From: Candidatus Zhuqueibacterota bacterium
GTDB lineage: Bacteria; Zhuqueibacterota; Zhuqueibacteria; Oceanimicrobiales; Oceanimicrobiaceae
DNA length: 64,000 nucleotides
Direction: 5' to 3'
Assembly (NCBI GenBank): GCA_029261995.1
Contig: JAJDAF010000008.1
Location: forward strand, 141,021-205,020
In this document: in pieces, positions 43,438 through 53,758 of the stretch
Layout: every line of letters begins with the position of its first letter
Numbering within the stretch: position 1 is the stretch's first letter
Program-made: the position numbers and the translations under genes
The notes under the pieces: generated by a model
Database searches by the model: none
Told to the model about the DNA's origin: nothing
What the model saw: the letters and a program-made list of their open reading frames with translations, nothing else

Positions 43438-46400
43438 TTAGGGATAGAGTTGGGAACTCCCTGGAGTCGGAATCGGAATTTGACCCAGAATCCCGGTGGG
43501 AATGCGCAGCACCGTTGGTGAGTTCGGACGCCACTCAAATGCTCCCATATCAATCATGCCATTGTTGATGATTCTCAGCAAAAGCTCCAGATCGACCTCC
43601 GGGCCCATGAGCGCGTCTGCCTGGTCAATGGCCGGAGAACTGCTCTGCAGCCGCCAGTCAAAGTTCGCAGGGTCGACGAACTTCGGATCCATATCGAGAT
43701 TGCCGTGGCTGCTGCTGCCACTGGCCAATCCGGACCTTCCCTTGCGGGTCGCGCCGATATCTTTCAGACTGGCAACCCGCGGTGACAACGATGCAGGAGC
43801 GGGGAAGCCAAGGACGCGCTCGGAGAGTCCCGGCAGACCGCTGATCGATAGTCTGCCGTCCGAGCCGACATTCAACTGTGTGCCGGGTGTCGGCGACGAT
43901 GTTTGTACCAGCAACTGCGGTGGGTTCGAGCCCTCTTTGGTGCTGAACTTGATGCTGGAAGCGGCGCCCGTCTCAATGCCCAAGCTGACGATGCCGCCAC
44001 TTGCAGTTGCCGCAGTCACATCAACCTCCACCCATGTACCGCCAACAACCGCGCTCGTAGTTCCGAGTAGAGAACCAGGAACTGTTGGCGCGTTCGCATA
44101 TTTCAGGCCATCTTCTGACCACGCTTCAAGCGAGCCGGCGTAAGTACTTGAAACGGCGTGAATGTTTACGCCATTAGGGGCAGAAACCTTAGCGAAGAGC
44201 CGCAAAGTCGCTTTCTGAACGGGGCCGGACAGTGTGTTCAAATCGAACTTCACAAACGCCCGGTACTTCTTGCTGCCACCCAGAATCCGCATCGTCTTCT
44301 TCGAAGCATAGTTCAGATTCTGGCTCGCCTCCTTGACCTGAGCATCATCCGTCGGAGTCAAGGTTGTGGTGGTGAGCGGACCTCCACCGAAATTCACCGT
44401 TATCACCGTTTGGTCGATGGCAGTTGCGCCAACGTTGTCCGTAACGGTTAAGTCGATGTGGTGAGTTCCTAGGCCAAGCGTAACCACTGGCGCGGGGCCA
44501 CTCGCAACCTGGTTGCCGTTTTCAGACCAAACATAACCCGTAACGCTGCCGTCGGGATCGTAGGATGCAGAAGCATCGAGTGTGACAGCTTCTGAATTGT
44601 CTTGATCGGCATCTGTTACAGCCTTGTCGGCTCCGGCATCGGCGACGGGAAGTTGATTGCCACCGGCGGAAAGGCCTGTCGCAATAATCAACTCCGGCGG
44701 ATAGGAGCCTTCCTTTGTGCTGTATTTCACATCGGCGATGCTGTTGGAAGCGATGGCGAAGCTGTAAGTTCCGTCACCGCTGATGGCGGAAGTCACATCA
44801 AACCGCACCCACTCATCCACTACGGCAGGTCCGCCAGAACTCAACGCTGAGCCTGAAACCAGTGGGGCGTTGCTGGCATTCAGACCTGATTCCAGCCAGG
44901 GGTCTACGGTGTCCTTGTAGTCGTTCGAGACCGCGTAAACGCTGCCGCCGTCAGGACCGGCTTGCCGTACGTTCAGCAGCAGAACAGCCTGCTGTACGCT
45001 GCCCGTCAGCCCTGAGACGTCAAATTTCAGGTGACCGGTGTACGACGTGCCACCTCCACGAATTCTCATGTTTGTCTTCGAGCCATAGTTCGCTGCCAGA
45101 CTCGCGGACTTTGTGTAAGAATCGTGAACCGGTGTAAAGGTCGTTCCGCCCGGTCTGACATCAATCACCACTTCGTCGCCAGCTTTGAATCCACGATCGT
45201 CGGTAATCACCAGCTTGACGACGTGGGTACCCACGGTGAAACTCGCTGTCGCGCTGACACCTGTGGCGATTTCCCGCCCGGCTTGCGACCAAATGTAGGA
45301 TGTGATTGAGCCAATCGGGGTGTGCGAGCCCGAGCCGTCAAGCGCCACGTCTTCGTCGCCATCGTTGTCGAGGTTCATAACAACCCGGTCAGGACCGGCA
45401 TTGGCTGCAGGACGACCATCTTCGTCGCTCGGCAGTTTCACCAAAACGACGATTTGATCCCACGCGTTCAAGCCACGTTCATCTGTGACGCGCAGGTCGA
45501 TAACATGTCTGCCAAGCGGCAGAGTGAGCAACGGAGCCGATTGCTGAATGGCAAGTGGCGCGCCATTCTCAAACCAGTCATAGCTTGGGAGAAAACCGTC
45601 AGGGTCGGAGGAACCGGTTCCGTCGAGTTGAACTTCCTCTGAGCCGTTCCGGTCTGTATCCGTCAGCGTCTGGTCGGGGCCGGCGACGGCCGTGGGAGCT
45701 TGGTTGTCGTAATTGTAACCACCGCCGATAATGTTGTAGCGTACAAAACTGAAGCTGTTGGAATTGTTTTGTTTCTCCCACTCAGGCTGCAGGTGGGGAT
45801 TGTCAACATGCATCTGGTCGACACTCCAAACATAGTTTTCGCCCCAGGTGTAATCCAGATCTTCTTCATCACCGCCGGGCTGCGTATACTCGATGCGCCA
45901 GTTGTCCCAGATGATGTTGTTGAAGATTTTTGGATTGCTATACCCTGGCGCCAGTAGCGGAGCATCGTCGCCATTATACTCATGACCATGTCGCTCGCTG
46001 TCGATGCCGCCACCGGCCGGCTTGGCGCTGCCTGCCACGATGTTGCCAACAATGGTGTTGTTGAAGATATTGGCGCTGCGCACGTCATCAAACGCCAGAG
46101 CGCCACCGCGGGCCGAGTTTTCGCCACGGTCGTCAGCGATATTCTCGGCAAACAGATTGTTCCAGATGTTGATATGCGAAAGCGTGTCTGCAATATCCTC
46201 AAAACTAATTGCGCCGCCATCGTCCGGCGAGTAGTTGCGCAGGAAAACGTTGCTGAAGATGTAGATGGGACCCGAATCCTCAAAGAAGATTGCGCCTCCG
46301 TGGTCATCAGCCGTGTTCTCGATCATGATATTGCCATACAGCCTCAGACAATCCTTGGTCTCGTACAGCGTGATGCCGCCGCCCGAGTCAGCAGAGTAGT

Positions 46401-49400
46401 TGTGAAAAATAAGATTGTTATAAATGTTATAGATACCTGGAAAGGATGGCCTATAGTCGTCAAGGATGTGTTCGGGCTGACCATGTTCCTCCTCGTACTC
46501 TGGCTCATCGTTAACGCTGATTCCACCGCCATAGCCACCGAAGTTACCATTTTCGGCGATAAAATTTGACCAGATATCAAGATCATGATTAGAATGGTGA
46601 AACCAGATGCCGCCACCGTAGTAGCCACCGTTCTGGAAGATCCGGCAGGTATTGATTTCGATACGGCGGTTGCCATAGTCACCGAAGATTCCGCAACCGA
46701 TCTCTTCCGCGTTGACCGTGCTGCCGGTGATGGAGAATCCACTGATGCTAACATCCTCAACACTGCCAGTTTTGCCACCGGCGCCGATGAAGATCACCGG
46801 ACCGGCGCCATTCTTGGAACCAGAGCGATAGATATTTAGCTGTCGCGGAAGTCCGTCGATGACGGTTTCCTTCGGGCCGCAGCCGACCAACTTGATGTTG
46901 CTTTCCCGAATTTGGATGTTCTCGTAATAGGTGCCCGCGGCGACAAACACGTAGCGCGGCTTGTCATTCCAGCCCTTGGGTATATTATCGAGGCCTTCCT
47001 GAATGGTGTTATAAGGATGTGCTTGACTGCCGTCCTCCGGGCCACTGTTGCTGATGTCCACAAAAACGGAACGCGACATCAAGCTGGCCTCGCGCTCGGG
47101 CGTGTAATCAATGTCTACTTTCAGTGCGTTGGATTGCCCGGTGGTGGTTACCACGACTATCGGGCCGCTTACGGCGTCGTTCGGAATCTTGACATCAATA
47201 TAAGTATCGGTCCACTCGAAGACTTCGAGTTTCACGCCTGATAGAGACGCCGTCTGGAAACCTTGCCCGTCACCAAACCCGGTACCTTGAATCCGGTAAC
47301 GCTGACCGGGAGTGAGATTGACTGCCGCCGAGCTTGCTACCGCGGATGAAGATCGTTTGCTGTAGCGGTTTTGGGGTGCTGGCGCAGGAGCAGGACCCGG
47401 TGGGACAATTATTGTTGGCTCGTCCATGCTGATGAACGGATTAGTACTATTGCAGCCCGGGTCCAGCGGTATGGAAGTTGGCACAAGTGACCAGTCCGCT
47501 TCGAATTTGAACTGACCCTGACCAAAGGTATAGGGCAAGATGAGAGGCAAATAATTCGGACAATGACCCGGGAAAGCAGGATCGTTACCGGCATAAATGT
47601 GCACGCCTGGTGCAAATCGCCGCTCCATTTCCGACCCCTGTTCAGGGTCTTCGCCAGGGGGGCATCCGCTGGGGATGAAGGGCAGCAATCCGGTTTGATC
47701 AAAACAAACGGGATTGCCCATAAAACCGACGCCGAGGTTGTAGCCCAGGTGGTCGTAAACGCTAACCGGTGCGCCCGGCACGCCAGCCTTTTCAGCAAAC
47801 AGCAGACTTCTGGGATCGGACGGATTAGGCGTGAACTCGCCGCCACGGGCATCGATATTTAGGTCGTCGAAAACACCGCCTTCGATTTCACCTGCCAAAG
47901 GCGCAATGGTGTTGACGCCAAAATTGATGTCATGACGGTCACCGCCCACAACGACGATGGAGCTCGCCATTCCAAGTGGATGGAGTAGATCTGAGGGCGA
48001 AAAACCCGCGGGCGGGATGACCTTGACCACATAGGTGCCCGGAGACACATCCCGGAATTCATAGTAGCCAATCTGAGAGCCGACAAAGACGCCGCCGAAT
48101 TCGTCGGCTGGCCACGTGCCACCGGGTATCCATCCCTGCGCCAAGATTGCGGCCTCATCGACTTGGCCTGTTGTGGTGTCGGCAATCAAGGTCGTCATGC
48201 CGGCATCCCACAGCTCAATCGTGACACCGTGCAGGGTCCGTTCTTCCACTCGATCGTACTCGCCATCACTAACCCAACCGGCTGATCTCTCAAGATTGTC
48301 GTTCCAGACAAAGCCGTTGATGTGGCCGACGCCGGCGGGAATCTTCTCGACATAAAAGTCTGCGCGGTAGTTCGCGGTGTACCACTGGATGGTGCGACTC
48401 ATGGCGTTGAAGTCGACATCCAAGCAGGTTACGATATCACCGGCGACATTCGTATCTACGCCACATGTGAACGTCCCTGGTTCGGCAGGATCGATGTAGC
48501 CGTTACCGTTGAGATCTTCCCCTGGGTCAGGAAAACCATTGCCGTTGAGGTCTTCCGGTCCGGCAGGCCGACCCACGGGATAAAAGGTTTCTGTTCTGCT
48601 CATGCCGCGGTAGCCCGGCGGCAACTCAACATCGATGTGGCCGAGCACCTCGACCTCGGGCAGGTTGTCAAAATTGAACCAACCCGTAGCGTCCGAGTGT
48701 TCTACCTTTTTGATGCTGCCTGACTTATATCGAATATTCACCTTTGCGTCGTCTACCGGAATGAATTCATCCGGCAAAGTCGGGTGCGGTTCATAGACAA
48801 AACCATTGGCGCGGGCAAAGAAGCGCGGCACCAGGGTCTCGCCCCGTATCAATTCGACATCGGCAGGTAATGGACCACCCGGGCCATCCGTTCCAACAGT
48901 GACCTTCGCCAGCGTCCAAACATAGTCAAGGGGAATGTCGAACATCATCAGCTTGTAGTTGCCCGGAGCGACGCCGGTGAAGGAGAACTTGCCCATATCT
49001 GGTCCGGATGCGATCGGCTCCGCGGTTGCGACAACATGGTCGCCAACAGTCTCGGCATCGGAAAAAAGAATGACAACGCCGTCCGGCACGTATCTATTCA
49101 GAGTTACGCCGGGCGCTGCGACGCCTGGAGCTGGGAATGGTTCATCTACTGCCAAGTTGGCTGCGTCCGCGTCCCAAAGTCGACCGGTGATGCTTCCCGT
49201 GCCACTGAGTTTCGGATTGTCTACGGGATTGTCGGCCAGTTTCTCAACGTAGCTATGCCAGATAGCCTCGCCGGTGCCGGGGTCCCCAGGATAAAGCTTC
49301 GGGTCCCAGGAATCGCCGCCCTCTTCGGTGTAATTCATATAGAATTCCGTGCTGGCGGTCCAGCCAAAATCAAGAGGAGGTAGGAGACCAGGAGGCTCTG

Positions 49401-50364
49401 TTGGCAGGATCCACGTATTTTCGGGAATCACGGAGAAGTCCCAGGTGGGACCCCAGCCTACGTCCACTGCAGTTGCTCCTGCCGCACCTGTCAGATAAAT
49501 AAAGTCAGATGTTGAAGAAGCGATGACCTCTCCCGGCGGCAGACCGGGTGATTCGAAACCCGTCGCCGTGTTGCTAAAATAGAATAATCCCCGAGTAGCA
49601 TCAGGCCCTGTGATCACTTCCCATCCTCCTGGCACAGCAGGATTCTTCATTCTGATTGCGTTTTGCGAACCGGCTACGCCAACTGCCAGTGTGTCGCCAT
49701 CCTCGCTTGTGACAAACCAGACCACGCCGTTGAGAGCAAAATCTTCCGGGAAATCATCGGGTTCGCCATTGACCTTGTTGTCAAGGAAGGTAAATGTCAT
49801 CAGGCCGGCCAGTGGCAGCTCTTCCGCGATTGGAGTACCATCCGGATCTTTGAAAAGCGGCGGCAGGTACATATCAAAAGTACCCGGGCTGCCAAACGCA
49901 TCGTAGTTGGGATCAAAAGTAGGATGGCCGACGATAACACCACCCTCTACCGTGAATTCACGGCTGGTGGCATCGTGGAGTGGGGCGGAAACCATCACTA
50001 CAAACCCGCCCTCGCCACCTGGCAGGCTGGCCGACGGTACTGTGGCTGACCAGCTATTCCCTGTGACAATACCATCCGCGATCCAAGCGCCGCCGGAGTG
50101 TTGGTTCTGTACAATAACTGTGGCTCCAAAAACGGGATCAATTGTAACCCCGGAAGGTTCGAAGCCTTTGAAAATGGCCCCTGTGCTGGAGCCGGTATTC
50201 GGCGGCCCAACCTCGGCCGGCACCCATCCCGTCAGATTTCGACCCGAGTAAAGCTTGCCACCGACCGTGACCTGTCCGTAGACCAATCCTGAAGCCATGC
50301 AGACTGTCAGCACGATGACGGTCAAGATGTTTAGCAAATGATGTGAGTTCTGTTTGACCTTCAT
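43438..50364 (-). CDS. Giant secreted mosaic protein: beta-helix, PKD, DNRLRE and choice-of-anchor modules
   Basis: 2308 residues with a signal peptide ending LVYGQ and AAGGGG upstream of the ATG. Approximate order: an N-terminal beta-sandwich half with Ca-binding-like DLNGNG repeats near 610 and SdrD-B/CNA-like modules (to ~1000); an IPT/TIG domain (1000-1095); a right-handed parallel beta-helix (1095-1550) with asparagine-rich turns; two PKD domains (1551-1745); DNRLRE (1748-1905); PKD (1910-2000); a second DNRLRE (2005-2160); and a short C-terminal choice-of-anchor segment, GNLDMDPKFVDPANFDW (about 2220 on). No T9SS tail is present. It is probably an adhesin or polysaccharide-binding surface protein exported by another route, perhaps the adjacent T2SS. 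Confidence 0.85.
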   Translation of the reverse strand: MKVKQNSHHLLNILTVIVLTVCMASGLVYGQVTVGGKLYSGRNLTGWVPAEVGPPNTGSSTGAIFKGFEPSGVTIDPVFGATVIVQNQHSGGAWIADGIVTGNSWSATVPSASLPGGEGGFVVMVSAPLHDATSREFTVEGGVIVGHPTFDPNYDAFGSPGTFDMYLPPLFKDPDGTPIAEELPLAGLMTFTFLDNKVNGEPDDFPEDFALNGVVWFVTSEDGDTLAVGVAGSQNAIRMKNPAVPGGWEVITGPDATRGLFYFSNTATGFESPGLPPGEVIASSTSDFIYLTGAAGATAVDVGWGPTWDFSVIPENTWILPTEPPGLLPPLDFGWTASTEFYMNYTEEGGDSWDPKLYPGDPGTGEAIWHSYVEKLADNPVDNPKLSGTGSITGRLWDADAANLAVDEPFPAPGVAAPGVTLNRYVPDGVVILFSDAETVGDHVVATAEPIASGPDMGKFSFTGVAPGNYKLMMFDIPLDYVWTLAKVTVGTDGPGGPLPADVELIRGETLVPRFFARANGFVYEPHPTLPDEFIPVDDAKVNIRYKSGSIKKVEHSDATGWFNFDNLPEVEVLGHIDVELPPGYRGMSRTETFYPVGRPAGPEDLNGNGFPDPGEDLNGNGYIDPAEPGTFTCGVDTNVAGDIVTCLDVDFNAMSRTIQWYTANYRADFYVEKIPAGVGHINGFVWNDNLERSAGWVSDGEYDRVEERTLHGVTIELWDAGMTTLIADTTTGQVDEAAILAQGWIPGGTWPADEFGGVFVGSQIGYYEFRDVSPGTYVVKVIPPAGFSPSDLLHPLGMASSIVVVGGDRHDINFGVNTIAPLAGEIEGGVFDDLNIDARGGEFTPNPSDPRSLLFAEKAGVPGAPVSVYDHLGYNLGVGFMGNPVCFDQTGLLPFIPSGCPPGEDPEQGSEMERRFAPGVHIYAGNDPAFPGHCPNYLPLILPYTFGQGQFKFEADWSLVPTSIPLDPGCNSTNPFISMDEPTIIVPPGPAPAPAPQNRYSKRSSSAVASSAAVNLTPGQRYRIQGTGFGDGQGFQTASLSGVKLEVFEWTDTYIDVKIPNDAVSGPIVVVTTTGQSNALKVDIDYTPEREASLMSRSVFVDISNSGPEDGSQAHPYNTIQEGLDNIPKGWNDKPRYVFVAAGTYYENIQIRESNIKLVGCGPKETVIDGLPRQLNIYRSGSKNGAGPVIFIGAGGKTGSVEDVSISGFSITGSTVNAEEIGCGIFGDYGNRRIEINTCRIFQNGGYYGGGIWFHHSNHDLDIWSNFIAENGNFGGYGGGISVNDEPEYEEEHGQPEHILDDYRPSFPGIYNIYNNLIFHNYSADSGGGITLYETKDCLRLYGNIMIENTADDHGGAIFFEDSGPIYIFSNVFLRNYSPDDGGAISFEDIADTLSHINIWNNLFAENIADDRGENSARGGALAFDDVRSANIFNNTIVGNIVAGSAKPAGGGIDSERHGHEYNGDDAPLLAPGYSNPKIFNNIIWDNWRIEYTQPGGDEEDLDYTWGENYVWSVDQMHVDNPHLQPEWEKQNNSNSFSFVRYNIIGGGYNYDNQAPTAVAGPDQTLTDTDRNGSEEVQLDGTGSSDPDGFLPSYDWFENGAPLAIQQSAPLLTLPLGRHVIDLRVTDERGLNAWDQIVVLVKLPSDEDGRPAANAGPDRVVMNLDNDGDEDVALDGSGSHTPIGSITSYIWSQAGREIATGVSATASFTVGTHVVKLVITDDRGFKAGDEVVIDVRPGGTTFTPVHDSYTKSASLAANYGSKTNMRIRGGGTSYTGHLKFDVSGLTGSVQQAVLLLNVRQAGPDGGSVYAVSNDYKDTVDPWLESGLNASNAPLVSGSALSSGGPAVVDEWVRFDVTSAISGDGTYSFAIASNSIADVKYSTKEGSYPPELIIATGLSAGGNQLPVADAGADKAVTDADQDNSEAVTLDASASYDPDGSVTGYVWSENGNQVASGPAPVVTLGLGTHHIDLTVTDNVGATAIDQTVITVNFGGGPLTTTTLTPTDDAQVKEASQNLNYASKKTMRILGGSKKYRAFVKFDLNTLSGPVQKATLRLFAKVSAPNGVNIHAVSSTYAGSLEAWSEDGLKYANAPTVPGSLLGTTSAVVGGTWVEVDVTAATASGGIVSLGIETGAASSIKFSTKEGSNPPQLLVQTSSPTPGTQLNVGSDGRLSISGLPGLSERVLGFPAPASLSPRVASLKDIGATRKGRSGLASGSSSHGNLDMDPKFVDPANFDWRLQSSSPAIDQADALMGPEVDLELLLRIINNGMIDMGAFEWRPNSPTVLRIPTGILGQIPIPTPGSSQLYP

Positions 50365-50913
50365 TATTTCCCCTTGTCAGTAGTTTGGGTGAATAGCAAG
50401 TTGAATTAGCGCAAAACTAAACCAAGGCACTGCTCGCGACAAGAAATCCGGGTCCCTCGCGCGGTAAGAAGTCATCTTGTGCATAAGTCATCCCCCGTTT
50501 ATTGTTGGGTTCTGTTATTTTACTCAATTGAAAGACACGAAGCCTTAAGTAACAAGAACATACAGGATGCCCCGTTGTCTGCAGAATTACCTTTCGCTTA
50601 CCTATATTAATACTTGTTAATCCGAGTATTGTATGATTTCACCGCAAAGTTCACCGGACCCCGTCAAGAATGGCTGGCGATATTTCCTGCATTGGTGATA
50701 TTTCCGGGGTGATCGATTCGGAGCGTGATGAGACCCCCTGGTTGCTCCACTCTTGATTGGTGCAAGTGTTCGGACGTGAGCCCTACACATCTGCGAGCAG
50801 ACGACACGCGATCTTAAAATGTACCAGACACCCGTTTCTCGAGATTGCCATCTGCGGTTGTCATCATGGTGTGTTCGCCGTTGCATGACCAAGAAGACAA
50901 TCCGCCGAAGCCC
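50365..50913. other. Intergenic region upstream of the giant secreted gene
   Basis: No gene is called. It contains an inverted pair AATACT (50609-50614)/AGTATT (50625-50630) and a direct repeat GATATTTCC (about 50679 and 50697). These could be operator-like, but the function is unknown. Confidence 0.5.
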
Positions 50914-51165
50914 TTAGTCGTTGTCTTCCTCGATGTCGCGCCAAATTTCGGGATAAAGTTTCTGAGTACAATCCGGGCAAATACTGTGAGTAATCCTGAG
51001 CTGCCTTTGCATCGTGTCAGGGACGGGCAAGTCCCACCAGCCTGCGCTTCCCAGTTTCACTCTGTTGCAGTTTGCGCACATTGTGACGAGCGCCCTTTTG
51101 ACCGGCTTATCCTTCCCCGGCTTGCTTTCTTCTGACGGAACCATAGCCAATCCGTCGTCTTGCAT
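50914..51165 (-). CDS. Small CxxC...CxxC zinc-ribbon protein
   Basis: 83 residues; cysteine pairs CANC (residues 30-33) and CPDC (63-66) with ITHSICPDCTQKLYP, which is the C-terminal zinc ribbon seen at the end of many PAS/response-regulator proteins. Here it is stand-alone, with an acidic end. Its role is unknown; a partner-binding or metal-sensing part is plausible. The segment before the cysteines (SEESKPGKDKPVKR) is Lys-rich and may be flexible. Confidence 0.7.
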   Translation of the reverse strand: MQDDGLAMVPSEESKPGKDKPVKRALVTMCANCNRVKLGSAGWWDLPVPDTMQRQLRITHSICPDCTQKLYPEIWRDIEEDND

Positions 51166-51347
51166 AATCGGTAATTTTGCGCCTGTGGAGCACGGGAGAA
51201 TGTTATCCCTGCAACTGCCAAGGTGAGTCGCTCCTAGGCTGACTGCTGGGTATGGTTACTCCTTTTCTTTCTAAATTCCAAATTAACTGTTGTTTATGTT
51301 GTTAAACAGTTGTTAATCAATTCGGATTGACCTTCTCCACTAACGCT

Positions 51348-53027
51348 TTAGCGGCGTTGGCCACTTGCGGCGGCTCCCAGGCTTGTTTCTGGTTTCATAT
51401 CGACATCGCCGGTGATAATTTTGGGCTGCAATAGGATCACCAACTCAGACTTCACTTTCTTGACGCTTTTGCTTCGAAAGGGAATTCCAAGTATTGGAAT
51501 ACTGCCGAGGATAGGCACTCTCTTCTCACTCTCGATCTGCTGGTCTTTGATCAAGCCACCGATAATGATTGTGACACCGTCTTTCACAATGACGGTCGTC
51601 TCCGACTCTGACTTCTCGATGACCGGGATGTTGTCGATGAAGCTGGTGACCTCACTGACTTCAGGTTTGATCTTCATCGTGATGAACCCTTCTTCGTTGA
51701 TATGTGGCGTGACGCGAAGCTTGACGCCAACTTCGACCGTGACGACCTTTTCAAATGTCCGCAGCGTGCCGCCCTGGTCTTCCCTGGTGTCGATGGTTTT
51801 GTACGGCACGGTGCTGCCGACGGTAATGTAAGCCTCTTGACCATCCACGGCGGTGATGCGGGGATTGGAGAGCAGGTCGGTCTGGCCAACGCTCTGCAGC
51901 GCCTCGATCAGGCCATTCAGGGAGAAGTCATTGACTGAAAGGTCAGTCGCCCGAACCCGTCCTCCGGACTCGCTATCAGCAAGGATGCGAAAGGATGAGC
52001 CGGCATTGACACTGCCGCCAAGCTTGTCGGTCACCGCTCCCCAATCGACCCCCATCTTGAATTCGTCCGACAAATTCACTTGGATAATCTTGGCTTCGAT
52101 CAGCACCTGGCGGGTTCGGCGGTCGAGATTCTCCACAACTTCCCGCAGGTAGGGCAGGTTGTCCGGTAAGTCGCGCACAAACAACTGGTTCGAATTCTTG
52201 TCGATTGAGACTGAACCGAGCCCCGGGGTTAGTTCTTCCTGTAGCCTGCTTGCTACCGCCTCTGCGTCGGCATAGAGCAGTTGAAATGTTTCCGCGACCG
52301 CGGCGCCGGGACGGTCAGCATCATCCAGGAACGCCTCGATGCGTGCAATGCGGTCTTCATCATCAAACACCACCAGTTGGTTTGTGCCCGGATCGATCCT
52401 GAGCCGACCGCCGGCTGACACCATGTGTTTTACCACCTCTTCGATATTCTGGACAGGCATGTGTGTGAGCGTAAAAGACGCGGTTTGCAGCGGCACATCG
52501 AGTTTGTGGATGACGGTTTGCATTCGGGCTAGAATAGCAGGAAGGTCCACCAGAATCACGCTGTTGCTGCGGGTATCCGGGATGACGTTCCCGCTTTTCG
52601 ACTTGAGCTGAAAGATCGACTTGACCACGGCGTCCGTGCTGGCATGCTGGAGTTTGACGACGCGTGTCTGCATTCTGTCTTTGAACGGCCGCCCAAACCG
52701 GGTTGTGTATTCATCCGCTGTCACGACTTTAATGATGCTGTGTTCGCGGTAGAACGCCAGGCCCTGCATTTCCACAACAAGCTCGAGGGCATCGATGACT
52801 TTCAGGCTGTCCGCAAATATGGTCACCGAGCCTTGAACCGCCTTGCTGGTGACGATGTTGACTTTCGCGGCTGAAGCGAGTGTTTTGAAGACATCGTGCA
52901 CACTGACATTCCGAAATTGCAGGCTCACTTTCTTATCAGTGCCGCCTGCGCTTTGAGCCCGGGATGGCGGCACAAACAGGCAGATGGCTGCGAGAATGAC
53001 GAGCACAAGGGTACGGCTGCTTAACAT
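51348..53027 (-). CDS. gspD: Type II secretion secretin GspD
   Basis: Start at 53027 gives a signal peptide (MLSSRTLVLVILAAICLFVP); GGAGG lies 10 bp upstream. The 559-residue protein has an STN-like N-domain (VSLQFRNVSVHDVFKTL), N-type NolW repeats, and a secretin domain ending in VPILGSIPILGIPFRSK, the conserved amphipathic end. It forms the outer-membrane pore for T2SS. It is shorter than proteobacterial GspD (usually 650-700). It is the last gene of the operon, after gspC. Confidence 0.9.
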   Translation of the reverse strand: MLSSRTLVLVILAAICLFVPPSRAQSAGGTDKKVSLQFRNVSVHDVFKTLASAAKVNIVTSKAVQGSVTIFADSLKVIDALELVVEMQGLAFYREHSIIKVVTADEYTTRFGRPFKDRMQTRVVKLQHASTDAVVKSIFQLKSKSGNVIPDTRSNSVILVDLPAILARMQTVIHKLDVPLQTASFTLTHMPVQNIEEVVKHMVSAGGRLRIDPGTNQLVVFDDEDRIARIEAFLDDADRPGAAVAETFQLLYADAEAVASRLQEELTPGLGSVSIDKNSNQLFVRDLPDNLPYLREVVENLDRRTRQVLIEAKIIQVNLSDEFKMGVDWGAVTDKLGGSVNAGSSFRILADSESGGRVRATDLSVNDFSLNGLIEALQSVGQTDLLSNPRITAVDGQEAYITVGSTVPYKTIDTREDQGGTLRTFEKVVTVEVGVKLRVTPHINEEGFITMKIKPEVSEVTSFIDNIPVIEKSESETTVIVKDGVTIIIGGLIKDQQIESEKRVPILGSIPILGIPFRSKSVKKVKSELVILLQPKIITGDVDMKPETSLGAAASGQRR

Positions 53028-53106
53028 CAAGTTTGGTACCTCCAGATATGGTGGAACTAATGTCGCCGCCTGTTTGCTGGACGGCTGCTTTCCCCCTAGA
53101 GTATCG

Positions 53107-53748
53107 TTACATTCGCAGGTTGACCAGCTCACCGTCGCGCTGCAAGACAACCCGGTCCGGCAAAATGTCTTTGACCTCATAGCCTGCCAGCGATTGTCCG
53201 CGGGTCAGGAAGACCGTGGTATTGCTGCTGTTTTCTTTGACAATGGCTTGTGGCGTGTCACCCATCAAAATGCCGAGAAGTGCGAACTTGCTGCTGAATG
53301 CCGGCAATTCGGCGGCATCAACGGGTCCGCTGACAGCTTGCGACAATGGTCGTGCTTGCTCCCGTATGAAATAGGACCGTCGGTCAAACACGGTCAGAAT
53401 CGACTTCTCCGGCTTGTTCGAGACTTTGTTGTCCGGAGCCGCCGGAGCCGCTATCGCTTCAGGCAGTCGGAATCTTTGAGCGAGCATCTTGCCATCGAAA
53501 ATCAGGATCACCAGCACAAATAAGGTGGCTACGAGCGCCAGGACAAGAAGGCTCTGCACCACCAATTTTGAACGGTCCAGGCGCCACCGCGCCGCAATTC
53601 TGTCTTTGAACCCCGGCTGCGACTGCGTTTGCCGCGGGTCCGGTTGGTCGGTGCCTGATGGTGACGGCGGCACGCCATTCAGCTTGCCGTTCTCGGGAAG
53701 CGCGCCGTTTTCGTTTTGAAGGAGGTTTATTGAATTCTTCTCTGACAT
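53107..53748 (-). CDS. gspC: Type II secretion GspC-like inner-membrane protein
   Basis: 213 residues from the ATG at 53748 (a GTG lies two codons upstream). A cytoplasmic Pro/Gln-rich N-terminus, one membrane helix near 65-90 and a periplasmic HR-like domain (FALLGILMGDTPQAIVKENS). There is no clear C-terminal PDZ domain. GspC links the secretin to the inner-membrane platform. It follows gspM and precedes gspD. Confidence 0.78.
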   Translation of the reverse strand: MSEKNSINLLQNENGALPENGKLNGVPPSPSGTDQPDPRQTQSQPGFKDRIAARWRLDRSKLVVQSLLVLALVATLFVLVILIFDGKMLAQRFRLPEAIAAPAAPDNKVSNKPEKSILTVFDRRSYFIREQARPLSQAVSGPVDAAELPAFSSKFALLGILMGDTPQAIVKENSSNTTVFLTRGQSLAGYEVKDILPDRVVLQRDGELVNLRM

Positions 53749-53758
53749 AATCACTCGC

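Noticed and set aside
43496..50251. Many plus-strand frames up to 215 codons opposite the giant protein
   Set aside because: All are shadows of the repetitive minus-strand gene; none has a ribosome binding site with a sensible N-terminus.
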